Part shown: positions 58,197 to 64,000 of the stretch, piece after piece
Layout of the letters: the number at the start of each line of letters is the position of its first letter
Numbering within the stretch: the first letter of the stretch is position 1
From: Talpa occidentalis
Taxonomy: Eukaryota; Chordata; Mammalia; Eulipotyphla; Talpidae
NCBI RefSeq assembly: GCF_014898055.3
Contig: NW_023603184.1
Location: 148,370,149-148,434,148 of the forward strand
Length of the DNA stretch: 64,000 nucleotides
Direction of reading: 5' to 3'
Made by a program: the position numbers and the translations under genes
Notes under the pieces: generated by a model
What the model was told of the DNA's origin: nothing
Databases searched by the model: none
What the model saw: the letters and a program-made list of their open reading frames with translations, nothing else

Positions 58197-58494
58197 CTAC
58201 AAGGAGAACATCATGCGCCTGTCCCGCCTGCACAAGGACCGGCCCATGGAGCCCCTGGACCTGGCGGTGTTCTGGGTGGAGTACGTCATGAGGAACAAGG
58301 GGGCGCCCCACCTGCGGCCGGCGGCCCACGACCTCACCTGGTACCAGTACCACTCTCTGGACGTGCTGGGCTTCCTCCTGGCCATCGTGCTGACCGCCGC
58401 CTTCATCTTCTATAAAAGCTGCGCCTTCTGCTTCCGCAAGTGCTGTGGGAGGAAAGGGCGAGGGAAGAAGCATCACAAATCCAAGGCGCACTGA
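58197..58494 (+). CDS. UGT1A: UGT1A shared exon 5, C-terminus and stop
   Basis: The coding part of the last exon starts after CTGCTCAG and ends in TGA at 58492-58494. The serine codon AG|C is split across intron 4. It encodes [16 protein letters not shown], then [19 protein letters not shown] and a membrane anchor (about [16 protein letters not shown]). A basic cytosolic tail ends in KSKAH, a KxKxx signal that keeps the enzyme in the ER with its active site in the lumen. The four shared exons total 738 bp, 245 residues plus stop. Confidence 0.97.
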
Positions 58495-58550
58495 GAAGGG
58501 GCCGGGGGTGCCCCACCCCGCGGCGTCAGTGTTGACTAGAGTTTATGACT

Positions 58551-58601
58551 ATTAAAGACTTTGTGATAATTTAGCCGCTCCAGAGTGCTTTTCAAAATAA
58601 A
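58551..58601 (+). terminator. UGT1A polyadenylation signals
   Basis: ATTAAA at 58551-58556 and AATAAA at 58596-58601 lie 57 and 102 bases after the stop codon. If one is used, the 3' UTR is very short compared with the long 3' UTR known in human UGT1A, so a more distal site may also exist. Confidence 0.55.
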
Positions 58602-61323
58602 CCAGTCTAACCCCGAGCCCCACTTCGGGGTGAAGTTATTTGGGTCTGTTTGCTGTCCCCTGCGGTCCCTCTAACCTGACCTACACTTGGCCTTTTCCCA
58701 TGAGCCCCAAGGGGACTGCGCGGGATCTGCCTTTGCCAGGCAGTGCTTTCTGGCTCGTGTGGGGTCCGTGTGGGGGGCCTGGTGCCCACCCGGGGTGAAG
58801 GCTATACGGCATTTTGGCCCCTGCAGGGCGTGACGCTGCTGTGATGGATCCGGCCCCGGTGACGCAGGTCCCGGTTCCTGGTCCTGCTCACAGATGCCCC
58901 CTTTGGGGGCAGTGACTTGCACTGGAAGGGACGCGTGGCAGAGTGTCCCGAGGGCAGTGCACGGTCTGGCGTTGGGAGAGGACTGGCGCCTGCAGCCTGT
59001 GCCAGGCGGCGCTGGAGCGGAGAGAAGCGTGGAGGGAAAACAGACGCTCTCAGCAGTGCCCAAGGGGCTTGAGGGGATGCTCTGCGGTTAACAGGTCAGC
59101 AGGACAGGGACAAACTGGAGGCTCCCGCAGCAGGCACCTGGACAAGCAAAACTCTCACAAAACTCTGAGACACTAATAAAGACAGACAGGCTTCTGGGGT
59201 CAAGAGGGAAGCGGGAGGGAGGAGGGGTCGGAGCGCATGGGGTGGTGGGAAACCCTAATAAAAATCAAAGAATAAAACCTGCTACTAGGTTTGGGGGTTC
59301 CCTGGTCCTTAACTATGGCCGTGAAGGAATTCCAGCCACCCTTAGGCAAAGCAAGGCCAAGCTCATCTACTGCCAGTAGCCTCGGGGTGAGGTCGGAGCA
59401 AGCAGGCCTTCTGCAGCCTCAGCCCGGAGGCGCTTTGGGAGCGCAGACTCTTCACACCAGCTCCTGCCTGTGGCCGAGCTCCTGGGCTCCCGGGGGCTGT
59501 GTCCTCCTGGGCGTCTCCTTTGTCATTACGTTTTTCGGCAGTTTGTCCTGCCACCAAGGCTGATTCGCCCACGTCTGACTCCCCATCAGCACCTCTTCAC
59601 CTATTAGGTCATTTGGAAGCTACCAGACTGGGTCTTTGGCCTCCTGGCCCAGCGACCACTCTCAGCCAGAGGCCGTCTCTTCCCAGGGGAGTTTATTATT
59701 TAAGGGGTGGGCACCTCTGATTCCGCAGCAAACCAAATGGCAGGCGCTGTGATGACTGGAGGGCGATGGGAGGAGCAGGACCTCAAGGGAGTGAAGGGCC
59801 TCACGTTCCCCGGCCCGCGGGGCGCTGGCCAGGGTCTGTGTTGCGAGTTAGGTGCTTCCGGGTGAACACCCCAGGCCTCCTGAGGGCCGGGGCTCCTGTG
59901 ACAGAGGAGTCCAAGCTGACACCGAGGAGGCCCCATTTGGCAGAACGGGTGACATGTGAGCGGGTATTTTACTAGCGGTCTTGGAGCTCAGCGGCTCCGA
60001 GTCCTGCTCTGTGGCCCCGTGATACATGCAAGGTCCCCATGGGCAGCAGGTCCCCACGGGGCAGCAGGTCCCCACTCTCACTGTGGAGCTGAGGGTGAGC
60101 AGGACATCCTGTGGGCCCCATTTGTGTTTCAGGATATGGGGTCCCTGTTTCCTGAGGGTCTTTATCTCCCAGGTATTCTGCTGGTGGAACCCCTTCCCCA
60201 TCCTGCGAGTACCCCTGGGGAAGAGGCACCCTGTCCCAGCGAGCCCTCCCTCCGTCTCCCCACTCCCAGGGGTCTTGGCTGTGAATCACCCCACTACCGT
60301 ATTTCACCACATGTGGGGAACAGAAACTTTTGATGACCACATGAGGTGGGGTTTGACCCCAGGATGGGGGGGGCTCCTCAAAGCTCTGGGGGAGTCAGGG
60401 AGGCAGTTGGACGCAAGGTTCTAAGGGCCTGGGCCCTAACGGTGATGGTTCCAGTGACCCCCTGCAGCCCGCCATGTGTCACGACTGAGGGGCTGTCTTG
60501 CCTCCGACCCCACCTGCCAGCGTTTGGTCACCCTTGATGTGTGTCAGGCAGACAGCGGAGCTGCTCCTCGGGGTGTATTTCTGTTCCATCCAAGAGAGGA
60601 CTCTGAGAAAAGGTCAGTGTTAGGTCTTGGGCTGGCGCTTTAACAGACTCCCTGGGGGGAAAGCTCGCAGGCTCATGCAGAGCCCAGGATGGGATCTGGG
60701 GCCTGAGCGTTTGGGACAGGAGGAGCAGGATGTGGGAACACGACCCTTCCATCTCGACCTCTGCGCTGAGGTGGACAGACCTTCAAGGAGGAGCGACAGG
60801 AGTGGCCCAGGTGGACTTCCCTCTAGTCATTAGTTAGACGTCTGCAGAGCCTAGAGGCGAGGGAGGGCGGGCCCATCTTAAGTGTGTCAGTCTCCAGCGC
60901 TCTGTGGCAAATCACCACAATCTTGGCGGTTCCACACAGCTTCCCCATTGCCTCTCCGTGTGCATGGTCAGGAGCTGGGCACGACCCAGGGGCCTTGCAC
61001 GGGTGGCTCAGGCACCAGCAGGGCCGCGTTCCAGGGCTGGGCAAGCTCCCTGGCTCATGTGGCTGATGGTGGCCCCTCCTCGTGGCTGTGAGACCTCAGT
61101 CCATTGCACGCCGTCCCTGCGGTTGGCATCTTGCCAAGGCCGGTGGGACAATCTTTCTCCAGCTGAGAGACAGGATATGGTCACCTTTGCCACAACCAGT
61201 CACGACTCCCTGACACTTGGGGAGGCCGTGATCCGGGTTGAGGCTTGTGGGGGGTCCTGTTGGGTGTGTCTACGCAAGAAATATTTTACAAATCTTAGTT
61301 GCGCAAAAGAGCTTGAGGAAGAG
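58602..61323. other. Region between UGT1A and MROH2A
   Basis: GC-rich DNA with many short open frames on both strands but no recognised protein, SINE or L1. A short tandem GGGCAGCAGGTCCCCAC repeat lies at about 60039-60077. Part of it may hold the distal UGT1A 3' UTR and the promoter and 5' UTR of the next gene. Confidence 0.5.
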
Positions 61324-61405
61324 ATGGCAGAAGCAGCAACAAACTCAAATGAGGACCCATCAGAGGAAACAGAGGGCCTGGGGCCACAGGAGCTGGAGGG
61401 CAGCG
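61324..61405 (+). CDS. MROH2A: Probable MROH2A first coding exon
   Basis: An ATG at 61324 opens MAEAATNSNEDPSEETEGLG and then PQELEGSG, acidic and serine-rich, ending at CAGCG|GTAAGA. The 82 coding bases leave one base over, which fits the two bases before the next in-frame ATG codon in the exon at 61623, giving an unbroken frame. I do not firmly recognise this N-terminus; the assignment rests on phase, donor quality and position. An upstream start in the same open frame is possible. Confidence 0.6.
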
Positions 61406-61622
61406 GTAAGAGGTCGCAGTCTTCTGGCCCCATCTCGGCCACCAGCCCCCTCAGGGCCCATCCCCATTGGGGTCTCGATTTCTCCACGTGTGGAGTGGGT
61501 GGGAAGGACCGTGGCCGATCACACCTCAGCTGGACCGGGCTGTGCAGGTGCCGGGAGGGACAGGGCACTCGGGGCACCTCTTGGGTCACCTCCACACCAC
61601 ACCAGTAGCCCCTTCATCTCAG

Positions 61623-61804
61623 GTATGTTCCAGCAAATCACAAACCTCCTCGACATCATGGACAGCAAGTCGGCCAAGACCGACATGGTGGGACCAGGCC
61701 CCGATATGCGGAAGACGCTGGCCTCGGTCATCATCACGGAGAAGGCCACCTCCAAGCCCTCGGTGGTGATGCACGCGCTCATCCGCTGCCTGCAGGTGCC
61801 GAAG
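61623..61804 (+). CDS. MROH2A: MROH2A exon (maestro heat-like repeat protein)
   Basis: This 182-bp exon lies between CTTCATCTCAG and CCGAAG|GTAGGC. It encodes MFQQITNLLDIMDSKSAKTD, then GPDMRKTLASVIITEKATSK and PSVVMHALIRCLQVPK, which resembles the N-terminal part of MROH2A/MROH2B (HEATR7B family), a large HEAT-repeat protein of poorly known function. MROH2A lies immediately downstream of UGT1A on the same strand in human. Later exons should follow beyond the window. Confidence 0.8.
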
Positions 61805-64000
61805 GTAGGCCGTCCGCCACGCCCCTGCTGGTGCTGCGGCTGTGGGCCCCGGGCCGACACTCCTGGCTGGGTGCGGTGGGGCGTGGCTGGGCCACGCTGG
61901 AGCTTCCTGCTCTGTGAGGACAGAGCGGCCTTCACGATTTGAAAAGCTCTTCTGTGTTTGATGCCGTGGGTTTGGGAGCATCACCCCAGAGCACCCGAGT
62001 TGAGTGTGAAGACGCAGAGTGGGGGCGCAGGGGGTGTGCACGGTGGGCAAGCATGCCCAGCGATCGGCAGGCTGGGGGCCAGGGAGACTGTCCAGCTGGG
62101 CAGAGATGTCGGTTGAAGGGAGGAATAGGGCACACAGGGTCCTCATGTGACAGGGCTGCCCTGAGGGCTGGTTCAAGCCCAGATGGTGGGCTCCACCCAG
62201 TTTACAGTCCAGTAGGGCCGGGGCGCTGAGATTCAGCATGTGTAACAGTTCACAGCTAACTTTATGCGGCTGTTCCGGGGCCTTTGTGACCTGCCGGGTT
62301 TGAGTCTCCAAGTCTAGTCTTTGGGGGTGGGTGGCAAAGGTGTTGCTTATAGAAAGCTGCATGGCAGCCCCGGGAGGGGGTGCGGGCGTCAGGGGTTTTC
62401 ATAGCAGACTTGCAGGACCCTAGCTTTCTTACTCTCGGGGTGGCGAGGCCAACAGCCCCGGAGATAACTGCCTGTGAAGCCACGAGCACAGATTGGGATT
62501 GGGGCAGGCCCTGCAGAGCCGCGGAGGGGGCTCCAGGGCTGGATGGGGGACAGGGCGGGACTGCGGGGCCCGGGGGTCTCCTGTGGTTTATACGGGATGG
62601 AACCAACGAGCTGAGGGCGCAGGCTCAGGATGGGCCAGTTTGACTAACAGAGTAATGAGGGGCACCAGGGACACGGGCACGGGGACTTCCCGCGGTCTGG
62701 GCCTGGGCCTGGGGATGGGGCAGGTGGGTGAGAGCAGGGAAGGGGGGGCTTCCTTAGGCTGGTGTTTCTGAAAGTGGTGCCCCCAGTGCCAGTGCCTCAC
62801 GTCTCCGGAACTGCTTAAGCTGGGAGGGGAGGCCCTCTGGGGTCAGCAAGGACACACGATGTCACACGTCAGGAAAGAGGGTGACTTTGAAAGCACAAGG
62901 AATCCGCGGCCTCACAGGCGCACGGTGCAGTGACAGAGGGTAATAGGCAGACACGAAAGGGAGAGCTTTGATTTATCCCTTGGTTAGTCAAGAAACCACT
63001 AAAATCAGTTTAAAATAAGGATTTTACTTAGACCTTTACCTGCCTTACCAGACAAAATTCACTTGCATCGTGCCAATGGCAGAGCCACTTCGTGGCTAGA
63101 CGGGGACTGTGCGTTGTCACGGCTCCTGCGCGCCCACGCCCACCAGGAGAAAGGGACTGAGACGTCACAGGCCACCAGACACGCTCCCGGGTGTCAGGGC
63201 CCGGCTGTCCCCTGGACGTCACCCAGCGCCCACTCTCTGCCAGGGTCCAGTTCTTGTCTGTGCCCATGATCATCCTCCGAAGCTTAGTCCCGGCACCGAT
63301 CGGCTTGCGCGCTGACGGAGGAGCGGCGCGTAGGCCATGCACACGGCTCCCCGGGCTGTCCTGAAAACCTAGAGTTTGCGTCCTCGGCGGGTGATGCCTC
63401 CCCAGCGGGTGGCTCTTGGTGGGGGTGGAGGGAGCCAGGAATCCCAGCACAGCTGCAGCGTTAGGGTTAGGGAAGAGCATCCAGGTAGCCTCCCTAGTGA
63501 GCAATCAAAAACTACAGCAGGACAGAAAGGGGGAGAATCTTCAGTCTGGAGCCACTTGGACTGGACTCTGATGGGCGCTGAACCCCCCCCCCAGTCGCCC
63601 CCGCTGTCTCTACACTGAGGCTAGCAAAGCCAGGTGGTCTCTCTGTGCCGGCCCCACTTGTAGAATGTGTACTTCAGGGGAACTCCTCTCTTCTTGAAGT
63701 CCCCAAACTTGCTGGGGTTGCTGGGCTGTCGGGAAGTGCCCTTTCCACCCCAGGGAGGAGGCCACAAGTCAAGCTGACCCTTGTTCCCCATCCCAGGGCG
63801 GCTGGTCTCCCTGCCTGGCGGGAGTCCCACCTAAACCCCTCTCCGGGGGTCTGGGTTGCACAATCTGCTAATCCAACCCCGGCCTAATCCGTCATTTAAT
63901 ATGCGATAAGGACCCATAGGAACCAGATTAAGGGGTGTCAAATGCCCCCGCGCCAGGGAAAGGGCGGGCAAGCCTCATTTTTGGACCGGTTTGGGAGAAC
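61805..64000. other. MROH2A intron, no exon recognised
   Basis: GC-rich intronic DNA to the window end. I looked for the next MROH2A exon and did not find a convincing one. GTTAGGGTTAGGG at about 63461 is too short to be an interstitial telomere repeat. Confidence 0.5.

Noticed and set aside
63458..63475. Interstitial telomeric repeat
   Set aside because: Only two TTAGGG-like units are present, which is expected by chance.

Overview
The window is nuclear DNA from a placental mammal. It holds the 3' part of the UGT1A locus, which makes UDP-glucuronosyltransferases by splicing alternative first exons to four shared exons, and the start of the neighbouring gene, probably MROH2A. The gene order matches human chromosome 2q37: UGT1A3/4/5-like first exons, intronless DNAJB3 on the opposite strand, UGT1A1 first exon, shared exons 2-5, then MROH2A. 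The species cannot be fixed from the sequence. The abundant tRNA-derived SINE (head GGCCTCCCTGGTGGCGCAG) and the L1 elements suggest a laurasiatherian. A bat is a guess only.

Layout. 1-3761: 5' part of a fairly young minus-strand LINE-1. 3762 to about 40075: four tandem units of roughly 7-10 kb, each with an old L1 fragment, a SINE and one intact 864-bp first exon (7653-8516, 17629-18492, 27365-28228, 36672-37535). Units 1-3 also carry further SINEs, and a CCDC85B-derived pseudogene lies at each unit junction. 40076-43800: old L1 and unassigned DNA. 44059-44796: complete DNAJB3 retrogene on the minus strand with a GC-rich promoter. 45405-48420: LTR-like sequence and another L1. 48425-48830: likely equivalent of the distal nuclear-receptor enhancer of UGT1A1 (PBREM). 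49781-50635: UGT1A1 first exon. 55578-56172: long CA-rich simple repeat. 56281-58494: shared exons 2-5. 61324-61405 and 61623-61804: two phase-compatible exons of MROH2A.

How it works together. Each first exon has its own promoter and encodes the signal peptide, catalytic His/Asp and acceptor-binding half of an enzyme. All five end in phase 0 at a GT donor and can join exon 2. The shared exons encode the UDP-glucuronic acid binding half, the membrane anchor and the ER-retention tail. Predicted products are 533 residues for the four tandem exons and 530 for UGT1A1.

The most interesting part is the array. Insertions, deletions and promoter motifs give conflicting groupings of the four units: (1,2) versus (3,4) upstream of the exon; (2,3) or (1,2,3) versus 4 downstream; and (2,4) versus (1,3) in a patch after the exon. 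This is the pattern expected from unequal crossing-over and gene conversion. No new kind of biological system was recognised.
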